DNA of 64,000 nt, taken from the NCBI GenBank assembly GCA_964473245.1, contig CAYYOL010000001.1, positions 1-64,000 on the forward strand, written 5' to 3'. Of the stretch, positions 18,221 through 27,411 are shown in pieces. How positions within the stretch are numbered: the first letter of the stretch is position 1; every line of letters begins with the position of its first letter. The DNA is from CAYZJV01 sp964473245 (GTDB lineage: Bacteria; Spirochaetota; Spirochaetia; Sphaerochaetales; Sphaerochaetaceae). The notes under the pieces are model-generated. The model was not told where the DNA came from, ran no database searches, and saw only the letters and a list, made by a program, of their open reading frames with translations. A program made the position numbers and the translations under genes.

Positions 18221-19394
18221 AAGGCACCTCCTGTGTGGTTTTTTGAGCTGGACCAGAGCGCGCTACCCATGAAGTGAATCTTCGAAAAAGAGCTCTCCCT
18301 TCCCATGGACCTGGAGACGCTTCAGGATGGAACTGAACTGTCATCACCCTATGCACTTGGTCAAAGAGTCCCTCGACCGAACCATCATTATCGTTGATCA
18401 ACCACAATGTCGTAGTTGCTGGAAGTGTCGATTTGGATACGCAATAGCCATGGTTCTGTGCGGTGACATATACTCTTCCAGAGTCGAGGTCGCGAACTGG
18501 ATGGTTCGATCCATGGTGACCGAACAACATTTTTTCCGTCTGTGCTCCCAGAGCAAGTGCAGCTAGTTGATGTCCAAGACATATCCCAAGTATTGGTATG
18601 ATACCGATACAAAGCTTGAGCTGATCGACATGGGAGGAGAGGGTGACAGGGTCGCCAGGACCATTGGAAAGAAAAAGAGCATCGAAATGATGCCCTTCAA
18701 CGAAAATATCTTTCAGCGGTACCGTGCAGGGAAAGACCGTCACCTCAATATCGTGCTGAACCAGTTGCTGTATGATCGACTTCTTCGTTCCGAAATCCCA
18801 CAGTGCATACCGAGCTTTCACCTCATTGTTCGGATGAAATATGTGTGACTGTGCGAGCGAGCTGGATGTTACGAAATCGCGGTTGACCATGGGTGGGCAC
18901 CCTTCCATCCAAGTAATGATCCGAGCAAGAAACTCATCGAGGTCATCGGTTCGTTTCACAAGTACCCCATACTGATTCCCATTGGTTCGGATATGAAGTG
19001 TAAGAGCTCTCGTATCGACATGAGAGAGACCGGCTAGATTCCACTCTCTGCATTGTGTATCCAGAGGTCGTCTGGAATCTGCAACGGGACCGGCATATAT
19101 ATCTCGTACTATGAGCGATTTGCAAGGTGGTTTGGAGTCCAACATCTCGTTCCACTCGGTACTACACCCATAGTTTCCAATGTGAGGCGATGTCATGACG
19201 ATCGCTTGTCCGGCATAGGAAGGGTCGGTGATGATCTCGTGATAGACACCCATTCCTGTATTGAACACCAGCTCTCCGATGGGAGCTTCGTCGTAATCCA
19301 AGGCAAGTAGATCGTTTGGCTCCGGGGCTGATTGGCCAAAACCGCATCCGGGGAATCGAGTTCCATCGGATAGAATCAATTCGGTATCGTACAT
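18210..19394 (-). CDS. carA: Carbamoyl-phosphate synthase small (glutaminase) subunit
   Basis: A 394 aa glutamine amidotransferase subunit that supplies ammonia to CarB. The N-terminal CPSase small-chain domain has FNTGMGVYHEIITDPSYAGQ. The class I amidotransferase domain has the nucleophile Cys in LGICLGHQLAA and the His/Glu pair in VQFHPEASPGP. The ATG at 19394 has GAGGAG 7 bp upstream; the in-frame TTG at 19409 lies before that box and is unlikely. It leads the carAB operon, with two direct repeats in the short leader. Confidence 0.96.
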   Translation of the reverse strand: MYDTELILSDGTRFPGCGFGQSAPEPNDLLALDYDEAPIGELVFNTGMGVYHEIITDPSYAGQAIVMTSPHIGNYGCSTEWNEMLDSKPPCKSLIVRDIYAGPVADSRRPLDTQCREWNLAGLSHVDTRALTLHIRTNGNQYGVLVKRTDDLDEFLARIITWMEGCPPMVNRDFVTSSSLAQSHIFHPNNEVKARYALWDFGTKKSIIQQLVQHDIEVTVFPCTVPLKDIFVEGHHFDALFLSNGPGDPVTLSSHVDQLKLCIGIIPILGICLGHQLAALALGAQTEKMLFGHHGSNHPVRDLDSGRVYVTAQNHGYCVSKSTLPATTTLWLINDNDGSVEGLFDQVHRVMTVQFHPEASPGPWEGRALFRRFTSWVARSGPAQKTTQEVPYAR

Positions 19395-19422
19395 GGGCAA
19401 GCTCCTCAAAAATGCACACCTT

Positions 19423-19452
19423 TTTGTTGCATACTCAATAAATTTGTTGCAT
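19423..19452. promoter_or_regulatory. Two direct repeats, 20 bp apart, in the carAB leader
   Basis: TTTGTTGCAT occurs at 19423-19432 and at 19443-19452, exactly two helical turns apart and just downstream of the predicted carA -10 box. This is the geometry of a dimeric repressor site. I do not recognise the regulator; it does not look like a standard ArgR box. Confidence 0.4.
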
Positions 19453-19479
19453 GCTATCAGTTTCTCGATATTTATACAA
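19451..19479 (-). promoter_or_regulatory. Predicted carAB promoter
   Basis: On the minus strand TTGTAT (19474-19479), 17 bp, TAGCAT (19451-19456), within very AT-rich DNA 57 bp before the carA ATG. Confidence 0.45.
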
Positions 19480-19548
19480 CAGTTTATACATAAATATACA
19501 GATTTTCTCTATAGCAGACATCTTTCAGCAACACTCACGCAACAAAAA

Positions 19549-19573
19549 AACCGGTCTCACAAAGAAACCGGTT
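19549..19573 (-). terminator. Terminator of the eight-gene deoR...rhaB operon
   Basis: AACCGGT/ACCGGTT stem followed on the minus strand by seven T, 24 bp after the rhaB stop. A clear intrinsic terminator. Confidence 0.88.
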
Positions 19574-19596
19574 ACTGCGAACTCAAGGCTACAGAT

Positions 19597-21024
19597 CTAG
19601 GATCTAGGGTCGAATCGCTTCACCTTCTGTCGATTGATAATATGAGAACGCCCCTCTTGGAGCGAGCTGATGGTTCCTGTGGCCACACTCTGAACCAAGA
19701 TATTTCCAAGTGCTGTCGCTTCGATCGGCCCTGCATAGACAGTGAGTCCAGTCTCGTCGGCACTCCATTGGTCGAGAATCTCATTCTTGCACCCACCCCC
19801 TATGATATGCAGGTTTGCATAGCTCTTACCGGTGATTGATTCCAGATGTTTGATCGCCTTTGCGTATGCTTTAGCCAGACCACGATAGATGGCGACCATA
19901 TACTCACCTTTACTTTCGGGGGCTCTGAACCCAAGTTCCCTCGTGTTCTCTGCTACTCGATCGATCATGAGCGACTGGGGAGTGTTTGGTTTCAGATACC
20001 GATTGTCATCGGGATCGATATACCCGGGATAGTCAGCACACGCCAACGTCTCTGCATCGAGATCCTTCCACGCAATCTCCTCCCCTTTCGACTCCCAATA
20101 CCGAACACACTCCTGCTGAATCCACATTCCCATAATATTCTTCAAGAATCGGATGTTCTTGTTTACGGCAACTTCGTTCGTGAACCCGCTCTCGAGAGCC
20201 GTCTCGGTTATGATCGGCTTGTCCGACTCTACGCCAAGCAGCGACCAGGTTCCACTGGAGATATAGAGAAAATCCTTGCCAGGTTCAGCAGGTACAGCCG
20301 CAACCGCCGATGCCGTATCATGGCAACCGACGGCTACAACAACTACCGAATCGGGTGCATGAAGCTCCTGAGCCACAGCTGGATGGAGAGGGCCGACTAC
20401 TGTACCGCTATCCACCAGAGTCCCGAACATCGTTCGGGGGAAGCCCATACCTTCTATGGTCTCCCAATCCCAATCCTGTGTATTAGGATTGTACAGCTGC
20501 GTAGTGCTGGCATGTGTTACTTCATTCACCATGCTACCGGTCAACCAGTAGTTGATCAGATCGGGAATCGAGAGATAGTGTTTAGCAAGCGCTAGGGTTT
20601 CCGGACGAGAGACCTGCATGGCAGCAAGTTGATACAAGGTGTTGAATGGCTGGAATGCAAGCCCCGTTCTCTCGAATATTTCCCGTTTGCCAAGTTTGTC
20701 ACAGACATACTCCACCATGCCATCGGTTCTCGAATCCCGATAGTGATACGGTAGAGCGATGAGCGACCCATAAGCATCGAGTAATCCGTAGTCGACCCCC
20801 CAGGAGTCGACTCCGATGGAGACAATTTCATCACCATAGCGGGAAAATGCCTCCTTGATACCCTTTTTGATCTCAGAGAAGATATAGGTGATATCCCAAT
20901 GGGACTCGTGTAGATGCATCTCATTTCTTGTAACGAAACGATTCATCACTTCAAATCCCGAGACATCTCCAACAATCACTCTTCCATTTGATGCGCCTAG
21001 GTCAACTGCTATGTGCTTGGCCAT
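19597..21024 (-). CDS. rhaB: Rhamnulokinase-family sugar kinase
   Basis: A 475 aa FGGY-superfamily kinase of the RhaB type. It opens with AVDLGASNGRVIVGDV, has GVDSWGVDYGLLD, HYRDSRTDGM and SIPDLINYWLTG, and shows the ATP-site motif SSGTWSLLGVES and IIGGGCKNEILDQ. RhaB phosphorylates L-rhamnulose at O1; relatives also accept other L-ketoses such as L-fuculose or L-sorbose. Rhamnose isomerase and rhamnulose-1-phosphate aldolase are absent from this operon, and instead a SorE-like dehydrogenase and an SDR precede it (15 bp gap). I therefore suspect a different L-ketose. Last gene before the operon terminator. Confidence 0.85.
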   Translation of the reverse strand: MAKHIAVDLGASNGRVIVGDVSGFEVMNRFVTRNEMHLHESHWDITYIFSEIKKGIKEAFSRYGDEIVSIGVDSWGVDYGLLDAYGSLIALPYHYRDSRTDGMVEYVCDKLGKREIFERTGLAFQPFNTLYQLAAMQVSRPETLALAKHYLSIPDLINYWLTGSMVNEVTHASTTQLYNPNTQDWDWETIEGMGFPRTMFGTLVDSGTVVGPLHPAVAQELHAPDSVVVVAVGCHDTASAVAAVPAEPGKDFLYISSGTWSLLGVESDKPIITETALESGFTNEVAVNKNIRFLKNIMGMWIQQECVRYWESKGEEIAWKDLDAETLACADYPGYIDPDDNRYLKPNTPQSLMIDRVAENTRELGFRAPESKGEYMVAIYRGLAKAYAKAIKHLESITGKSYANLHIIGGGCKNEILDQWSADETGLTVYAGPIEATALGNILVQSVATGTISSLQEGRSHIINRQKVKRFDPRS

Positions 21025-21039
21025 GGGTATACTCCTCTA

Positions 21040-22308
21040 CTATGAATCCATTTTTGGTGCGTTTTCCAAGAGGAAACGTTCAGCTTCAATATTCCACAAT
21101 CCACCGTGTTTCTCCACGAGTTCGGCAAGCTTCGCAAACAGAGGATCACGCTTACCAACCTCTGCGAAATCGGCAATCGCCGTCAACGGAAGACTTATGT
21201 GTGTATACATAAGCTTCTTGCCGCCTGGGATTGAAGGAAGTTTGATCACGGTCTCTGGAACCGCGTTCAACCCTCCGATGTGTGTAATCATTACCGAAGG
21301 ATTGATCAATCCCTGCTCCATCATCTGGAGAGATTCCTTCATATCTGCAGTATTTCCTCCACTGGTTCCCACGATATGCGTACTTCCATAGTGGACATTG
21401 TAGAAATTCAACATAGCACTGAAGTCGGTTCTGTTTGGACCTGCGAAAAAGTTAAGACAGCCATCTTTGGCGAGAATAGCATCAGCCTGCTCAACCAGAG
21501 GACGAACCGGAGCCATGACGAATACATCATCATAACCGTGGCCACCAGATAGCTTCTTCAATTCAGCCACTGGATCGTCGAGATCCTTTGTATTCAGGTA
21601 GACCAGCTTCACTCCCTGCTTCTCAGCATCCTCGACAGTGTATAATTCTGCAGCACGAGCCAATCGTGCTTCGTCAATGTCGGTCACCACCATGAGGCCA
21701 GGCTTTCTGTCACAGTGGAGACCGTAATCAATGGCTCCCAGTCCCATAGGACCGACACCTGCGAGAATAGCGACATTTCCACCCTCTACAATGCCCATCT
21801 TGTGGACATACGATCCTCCTGTGGTGTGGTACATAGCGTGATAGGTACCGACGATACACGAGACCGGCTCTGCAAGAGAACCAAGAAAGAACGCATCTCC
21901 TTCGTACTTCAGTAGACAATCCAACTCCATGACCTCATTGGGGATCACGATGTAGGTGGCATCTCCACCAATGTACTGGTATGAGTACCCAGGTGCATCG
22001 AGAGTTCCTTTATAATTCAGTGCAGGTTGAATCGAGAATCGATCTCCAGCAGAGAAGGAATCGGCCCACTTGCTCCCTACTTCCACAATCTCTCCGCAAA
22101 ATTCATGTCCCAAGATGATAGGATTATCGGCCACATCATCTGGAATTCTCTTGTGATCACCACCCTGCTCCGCAGCCTTGTGATCGGACATACAGACACT
22201 GTTAGTTATGATTTTTGCTAATATCTCATCATCCTTGATTGCGGGGAGTTCAAACTCTTCTATCCGCAGATCATTCTTTCCATACAATCTTACCGCTCTT
22301 GTCTTCAT
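21040..22308 (-). CDS. Zinc-dependent dehydrogenase of the L-sorbose-1-phosphate reductase (SorE) type
   Basis: A 422 aa medium-chain dehydrogenase. The opening RAVRLYGKNDLRIEEFELP and the zinc-site region IILGHEFCGEIVEVG match my recollection of SorE, which reduces L-sorbose 1-phosphate to D-glucitol 6-phosphate. A Cys near residue 40 (SVCMSDHK) could be a zinc ligand, and the nucleotide-binding stretch is AILAGVGPMGLGAID. The ATG at 22308 has GGAGGA 5 bp upstream. It sits between the SDR (13 bp) and the kinase (15 bp). The substrate is inferred from family and neighbours, not shown by sequence. Confidence 0.75.
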   Translation of the reverse strand: MKTRAVRLYGKNDLRIEEFELPAIKDDEILAKIITNSVCMSDHKAAEQGGDHKRIPDDVADNPIILGHEFCGEIVEVGSKWADSFSAGDRFSIQPALNYKGTLDAPGYSYQYIGGDATYIVIPNEVMELDCLLKYEGDAFFLGSLAEPVSCIVGTYHAMYHTTGGSYVHKMGIVEGGNVAILAGVGPMGLGAIDYGLHCDRKPGLMVVTDIDEARLARAAELYTVEDAEKQGVKLVYLNTKDLDDPVAELKKLSGGHGYDDVFVMAPVRPLVEQADAILAKDGCLNFFAGPNRTDFSAMLNFYNVHYGSTHIVGTSGGNTADMKESLQMMEQGLINPSVMITHIGGLNAVPETVIKLPSIPGGKKLMYTHISLPLTAIADFAEVGKRDPLFAKLAELVEKHGGLWNIEAERFLLENAPKMDS

Positions 22309-22321
22309 GGCTTCCTCCTGC

Positions 22322-23485
22322 CTAATTGAGCATGACCTGACCACCTGTCACAGGGACAGCCTGACCGGTCTCATATTTCTGTTCAACAATATAACATATT
22401 GCACGTACTACATCTTCAGTTCTGCATCCTCGATTCAACGGGACTTTGGACTCATACGACCTTCGCACATCTTCAACAGTCCTCGCACCGGGTACTTTTC
22501 CAGCCCTGAGGTACTGGACAAACAACCCTCGATCAGGGTCAGACCAGAGTGGTCCATCGAGAAAGTTGCCCGGACAGACCGCATTGACCTTGATATTGTC
22601 GGTAACCAGTTCCAATGCAAAACTCTGCGCAAGTCCTATGGTACCGAATTTGGCTCCGGCATACGCTCCGTTCTTGTTCGACCCCTCAAGTCCGCTCTTG
22701 CTACTTATGGTTACAATGTCTGTCAAATAACGACCGTTCGAGCCGACATTTTGCAGCGCAAGCTGTCGAGCAGCGAATTTTGTGCAGATGAAGAATCCGG
22801 TATAATCGACCGAAGTCACGAACTGAAAGTCTTGCAAAGAGAGCTCTTTCACGCTACCGGCTTTGAGTACACCTGCATTGGAGACGAATAGATCGATCGA
22901 TCCGGTGGTGCGCGCGACTTCGTCCATCATCCGTTCGACAGACTCCTCTTCGGTCACATTGACATATACCCCTCTGGCAACAGTTCTCCCAGCCGATTGA
23001 TTCAATTTTTCTGCAAGTTCCTTTGCTCCTCCATGGTTCATATCTGCTATGTAAACGAAACCGCCTTCATCTATCAGCCCTTTCACGAAACCTTCGCCGA
23101 ACCCCTGTGCACCACCGGTGACTAGAGAGATCTTACCTCGCATGATATCGGCACGAGCAGACGATCCAGGTAATGCCGGATTCCTATCAGAGCCGATTCC
23201 CTTCGAGGCAGTGTCGAACTCATCACCCAGTCCGAGAACCCAATTCGCACCCTCGAGAGCAACCGATTTCGGATACCTTCGATGCTTTTCGGTGAATGCA
23301 GTAAAAGCCCCTCTCCACTCACTCACATGATGTTCAAGAGTCTTATTCATGTCTATGGACGTCAATGTGAACTCTGCTTCACCGGCATCCATTGCAGTTA
23401 CGAAAAGTCCAGTCTCACCATTACAGGTCATTCCTCGTACAATGGGTGGGATCCAGTATTTCGGATCGGGTTTTGGTATTTCCAT
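22322..23485 (-). CDS. Short-chain dehydrogenase with a 115-residue N-terminal extension
   Basis: A 387 aa protein. Residues from about 115 on form a classical SDR: TGGAQGFGEGF nucleotide motif, ADMNHGG acidic end of beta-2, SNAGVL, and the catalytic Ser (TISSKSG) and YxxxK (YAGAKFG), ending in VTGGQVMLN. The first ~115 residues (with RGMTCNGETGLFVTAMDAGE and EHHVSEWRGAF) are not part of the SDR fold and I do not recognise them. A likely role beside a SorE-like enzyme is sorbitol-6-phosphate 2-dehydrogenase, giving fructose 6-phosphate. AAAGGAG precedes the start. Confidence 0.7.
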   Translation of the reverse strand: MEIPKPDPKYWIPPIVRGMTCNGETGLFVTAMDAGEAEFTLTSIDMNKTLEHHVSEWRGAFTAFTEKHRRYPKSVALEGANWVLGLGDEFDTASKGIGSDRNPALPGSSARADIMRGKISLVTGGAQGFGEGFVKGLIDEGGFVYIADMNHGGAKELAEKLNQSAGRTVARGVYVNVTEEESVERMMDEVARTTGSIDLFVSNAGVLKAGSVKELSLQDFQFVTSVDYTGFFICTKFAARQLALQNVGSNGRYLTDIVTISSKSGLEGSNKNGAYAGAKFGTIGLAQSFALELVTDNIKVNAVCPGNFLDGPLWSDPDRGLFVQYLRAGKVPGARTVEDVRRSYESKVPLNRGCRTEDVVRAICYIVEQKYETGQAVPVTGGQVMLN

Positions 23486-23498
23486 GCAGTATTCTCCT

Positions 23499-24857
23499 TT
23501 AATTCAATACTCTTTTTGCTTCATCTATGATGGATTCCGGATTGAATGGATCCATACGCCGACCAAGATCGGCATAGCTTGAAATCCGCTGCTCGAGTGG
23601 CACCTTCGCTAAAGGGTTGTTCAAACTGAACAAATCCCACTCGCTCGAATATTCGGTTAACTTTTCATGCGCTACGAGTGCCCATGCTGAATCGACCAGA
23701 TGGACACAGCCTGGATCCAGCATCTCTGGACAGTTGAATGATTGCCTCGATGAATTGATATCCACACCACTGATCTCCATGAGACCATGAGCTCTACAAA
23801 GCCCCTGCAATCGCTCCATCTGGCGCTTCGTGTTGCGGGGCGGCATATAGGTGATCGCTGGAAACCCGATCTCAGCAAGATACGCTACTAGCTCATCGAG
23901 AAAATCATCCTCGAACTTCTCAGCCTTTTTATCTCCCGTGATACTCTCGGCTATGTCACCGAGATATGCATAAGCGGGAATCGCCCCTATGGATCGTGCG
24001 AAGGCGACAACCGTTCGTGCATCCACCGTCTCATTTCGATCTGGTTGAATGAAGAAACGGGGAAGATAGGAACTCTTCAACACCCCAAGCAGGTCGTACT
24101 GGTAATGGGGGTTCGTAGAATCTGATAGAAAGCTACGCACCTTACCTGTGACTGTAATGTTGAGGTTCTGTTCGAGGAAGGATACGAGTTCTGCACCGGC
24201 AGGCACCATACTCATGATTCTGGCAGCACATGCATGGAGGATATGTCTCTCTGTTATGCTTCCACCATCATGCCAGCGAGATAGTGGCACCACATCCCGA
24301 TCGAAGTCGAGCGGTTCAAGACCATTTACGGTAATGAGGTCATTCAGTGCCGATACTTGCGCACGATTTCTTGCATTCCGAATCTCTCGAATCGGTAAGA
24401 GGAACTCATTCACTGCATCGATATGCCGCGCCGGCACACCATGTACACACATGTATACAATGCCAGGAGAATCGGGATTATTGATCTTCTTATCAGCGAA
24501 GGGAGAGTCGAGAAATCCTGTACGCACTTCGAATCCGACCGTACTGGCAATACCGATTCTTGCCGAGGCATCGAGCATTTCACGAGCTGCTCCAATGCTG
24601 TCATGATCTATGGAGCCCACGATTCCGAGACCGGACTCCCATGCTGCAAACGAAGCAGCCGCCGGTTCATACGGACTGAACGAGTATGTGGTATGCACAT
24701 GGTTGTTCACCTCCTCGAGAACAGTCCTCTGCAGACGCCCATCTTGAACCGCTCGCCCAATACGTGAAGCGGCTTCCAATCTCAGATTCTTATCCCGATT
24801 CTGCAAGTCATTTCTTACTGTATCTAAAGGGAAGATCTCTTTATCACTTTTTTGCAT
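23499..24857 (-). CDS. PHP-domain protein of a sugar operon
   Basis: A 452 aa protein with a PHP metal-hydrolase domain. The HxH motif NHVHTTYSFSP (about residues 50-60), the following SIDHDSIGA and TVGFEVRTG carry likely metal ligands; VYMCVHG and the late SGVDINSS may give the rest. PHP domains hydrolyse phosphate esters. A sugar-phosphate phosphatase or a hydrolase of a phosphorylated intermediate would fit the operon, but that is inference. The ATG at 24857 has GAGGAG 9 bp upstream; a TTG lies two codons earlier. It is 13 bp from the SDR gene and 79 bp from the E1 gene, with a hairpin between. Confidence 0.7.
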   Translation of the reverse strand: MQKSDKEIFPLDTVRNDLQNRDKNLRLEAASRIGRAVQDGRLQRTVLEEVNNHVHTTYSFSPYEPAAASFAAWESGLGIVGSIDHDSIGAAREMLDASARIGIASTVGFEVRTGFLDSPFADKKINNPDSPGIVYMCVHGVPARHIDAVNEFLLPIREIRNARNRAQVSALNDLITVNGLEPLDFDRDVVPLSRWHDGGSITERHILHACAARIMSMVPAGAELVSFLEQNLNITVTGKVRSFLSDSTNPHYQYDLLGVLKSSYLPRFFIQPDRNETVDARTVVAFARSIGAIPAYAYLGDIAESITGDKKAEKFEDDFLDELVAYLAEIGFPAITYMPPRNTKRQMERLQGLCRAHGLMEISGVDINSSRQSFNCPEMLDPGCVHLVDSAWALVAHEKLTEYSSEWDLFSLNNPLAKVPLEQRISSYADLGRRMDPFNPESIIDEAKRVLN

Positions 24858-24890
24858 AGTCAATTGCTCCTCATCGCAAGATACTAATCC

Positions 24891-24914
24891 AAGGCCCGCC
24901 GAAGGGCGGGTCTT
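24891..24914 (-). other. GC-rich intercistronic hairpin without T run
   Basis: AAGGCCCGCC / GGCGGGTCTT with a 4-base loop, 22 bp after the E1 stop. It has no T tract, so it is more likely an RNA processing or stability element dividing the operon than a full terminator. It would let the E2-E3-E1 half accumulate independently of the PHP-SDR-SorE-RhaB half. Confidence 0.5.
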
Positions 24915-24936
24915 GGCATTGGTGTGACGTTATCGA

Positions 24937-27393
24937 TCAGACGCCTGCTAGCTGCATGCGAGCGAACTCGCCGTCCGTCCTGTTTCTCGTAACTGTATGA
25001 CCGGCGATAGGCATGATCTGTTCGTGTATCGTATCTATGATGGTATCCACTTGAGGGAAGTAGTAATCTTCCATCTCAGCCGGAGGAGTGATCCAGTTTC
25101 TGGATCCAACCACAACTGGAGGTGCATCGAGATAATCGAACGCAAGGCGTGCAAGGTTCGCTGCTACAGTCTGCAGGTAGCTACCTCTCTCAGTACTGTC
25201 GGTGACCAATACTGCCTTTCCAGTCTTTTTTATGGATTCGACAAGAAGATCGTACTTCAGGGGATTGATCCACCTGAGATCCACCACTTCTGCTTCAACT
25301 CCATACGTCTCTTTGAGCTTCTTCGCAGCATCCATACAAGTATAGAGTGAAGGCCCGAGTGCAATCAGTGTCACATCGCTTCCTGCTTTCCGAATTGCTG
25401 GCTCTCCTTCCGGTATCTCATAATACCCTTCAGGAACCCCATCCTTCTCAAACATCTCTCCGATACCGTATAACTTCTGGCTCTCAAAGAACACTACAGG
25501 ATCGGTACCACGCAACGCATAGTTGAGCATACCTTTCACATCGTAGGGTGTTGCCGGGTACATTGCCTTGAGGCCAGGAACCGAAGCTACCATACTGGTC
25601 CACTCCTGGGAGTGTTGAGCTCCATATTTGTTTCCAACCGATACGCGCAATACCAGAGGCATCTGCAGAGCACCGGCGGACATTGCCTGCCACTTCGGCA
25701 TCTGATTGAAGACTTCATCGCCTGCACAGCCGAGGAAGTCGCAGTACATGAGTTCCACAACCGCTCGTCCTCCACTCATGGCATATCCTACACCACTTCC
25801 AACGATAGCCGACTCAGAGATCGGTGAGTTGAAGAATCTATGGTAGGGAAGTAATTCAGTGAGTCCACGATAACAAGCGAAGGCGCCACCCCAGTCACGA
25901 TGATCTTCTCCATAGGCGACCAGTGTCGGATCGATGGAGAAACGGTGAACCATGGCCTCGAATACTGCATCTCGATACTGATACTGTCTGCTTGCAGGAT
26001 ACTCTTTTCCTTGTTCATCGAACGCATACCGGTTCCGTTTCGCAATCTGCTGTACGCGCGCGTTCTCCTCGAGTTTCTGACTCAACTCTGGATCCCGGTC
26101 GTCGAGTTTTTCTCGATTCCCATTGCTGAACATAACACTCTCGATGAACTGTTCATCGACCATGGGAGAAATGTCATCGTTCACAGTCAGTTCGAGCGCC
26201 TTCTTCATCTTTTCGAGAATCGTGTTCTTCATTGCCTCAAGATCATCTTCGGTGACAAGACCGTTATCTACGATATATCTACCGTAGGCGAATACCGGAT
26301 CCTGCGCCTTGAAGGCTTCAAGCTCCTCCTTTGTTCGATAGGTCATAGCATCCGAGGGGCTGTGGCCACTGAAACGATACGTAATAGTATCCATGAATAC
26401 CGGGCCCTTCCCTTCCAGAAGCAATTTCTTCTTCCGTGCAACTGCATCTGCCACAGCAAGTGGATTGAACCCATCAACACGTTCTGCATGCATGGCATCG
26501 GGGTTCACCCCGGCACCCATCCGGGCAGCAACTCCCATACCACCGGTCTCCCCTACAGGCTGACCTCCCATGCCATAAAAATTGTCGAATACATTCACCA
26601 TGTAGGGAGGTGCACCCTTGTTTTCGTCCCAGAGCGTGTTGTACTGATCCATGGAGGCCATATTCATAGCTTCCCAGACGGGGCCGCGTGCAAGAGAGCC
26701 ATCTCCGATATTGGCAATTACGATACCTTTCTTCCGGTTGATCTTCTTATACAGAGCAGAACCAAAGGCGATCGTTCCCGATCCACCAACAATGGCATTG
26801 TTCGGCATGCTGCCGAATGGAGCGAAGAACGTATGCATTGACCCACCAAGTCCTTTGCTGAATCCGGGAGCCTTCGCATAGATCTCGGCAAGGGTGCCAT
26901 AGATCACAAAATTCTCGGCAAGATCCTTGGGGTTTTTTCCAGGATAATGTTTCTTGACGATTTCGTAGGTTTCACCCCCCATGAACTCTTCCATGATGGT
27001 GGTGATATCCTTCTCGTCCATCTTATCAATCGCTGAGAGACACTTACTCAGGATTTCACCATGACTTCGGTGAGATCCAAAGATGAAATCTTCGGGATCC
27101 AAGTTGAGCGCCTGTCCCACCGCAGCCGACTCCTGGCCTATACTCAAGTGTGCCGGGCCCTTGTGGTTGTAGGAGATCCCTTGGTACACGCCCTCTCTTT
27201 TGATCGAATCGAGCATGGATTCGAATTCGCGAATCACGAGCATGTCATAGAAGACCTTTACCAGCCGCTCTTTGCCGTACACTTTCAGTTCTTTCTTGAA
27301 ATCCGGTGTATAGTGATTCACCGGGATCTTGGGAACAGTGATGGTATCTTTTTCCCGCAATGCTACAGGATCGAGTGTAATTTGTTTTGACAT
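24937..27393 (-). CDS. 2-oxoacid (pyruvate-type) dehydrogenase E1, alpha and beta fused
   Basis: An 818 aa thiamine-diphosphate enzyme with E1-alpha (about residues 35-410) and E1-beta (about 470-800) in one chain. The alpha part has GFSKGLGGSMH, the ThDP motif IGDGSLARGPVWEAMN and the phosphorylation-loop-like YRFSGHSPSDAMTYR. The beta part has AYGEDHRDWGGAF, FFNSPISESAIVGSGVGYAM and DLRWINPLKYD. It decarboxylates a 2-oxoacid and passes the acyl group to E2 lipoate. With E2 and E3 alongside, the set can be a complete pyruvate, acetoin or branched-chain complex; specificity is not readable. AAAGGAGAT precedes the start. Confidence 0.9.
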   Translation of the reverse strand: MSKQITLDPVALREKDTITVPKIPVNHYTPDFKKELKVYGKERLVKVFYDMLVIREFESMLDSIKREGVYQGISYNHKGPAHLSIGQESAAVGQALNLDPEDFIFGSHRSHGEILSKCLSAIDKMDEKDITTIMEEFMGGETYEIVKKHYPGKNPKDLAENFVIYGTLAEIYAKAPGFSKGLGGSMHTFFAPFGSMPNNAIVGGSGTIAFGSALYKKINRKKGIVIANIGDGSLARGPVWEAMNMASMDQYNTLWDENKGAPPYMVNVFDNFYGMGGQPVGETGGMGVAARMGAGVNPDAMHAERVDGFNPLAVADAVARKKKLLLEGKGPVFMDTITYRFSGHSPSDAMTYRTKEELEAFKAQDPVFAYGRYIVDNGLVTEDDLEAMKNTILEKMKKALELTVNDDISPMVDEQFIESVMFSNGNREKLDDRDPELSQKLEENARVQQIAKRNRYAFDEQGKEYPASRQYQYRDAVFEAMVHRFSIDPTLVAYGEDHRDWGGAFACYRGLTELLPYHRFFNSPISESAIVGSGVGYAMSGGRAVVELMYCDFLGCAGDEVFNQMPKWQAMSAGALQMPLVLRVSVGNKYGAQHSQEWTSMVASVPGLKAMYPATPYDVKGMLNYALRGTDPVVFFESQKLYGIGEMFEKDGVPEGYYEIPEGEPAIRKAGSDVTLIALGPSLYTCMDAAKKLKETYGVEAEVVDLRWINPLKYDLLVESIKKTGKAVLVTDSTERGSYLQTVAANLARLAFDYLDAPPVVVGSRNWITPPAEMEDYYFPQVDTIIDTIHEQIMPIAGHTVTRNRTDGEFARMQLAGV

Positions 27394-27411
27394 CTATAAA
27401 TCTCCTTTACC

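Noticed and set aside
25900..26841. 313-codon plus-strand frame opposite the E1 gene
   Set aside because: Antisense to a clear thiamine enzyme; the translation is random and rich in Cys, His and Ile.
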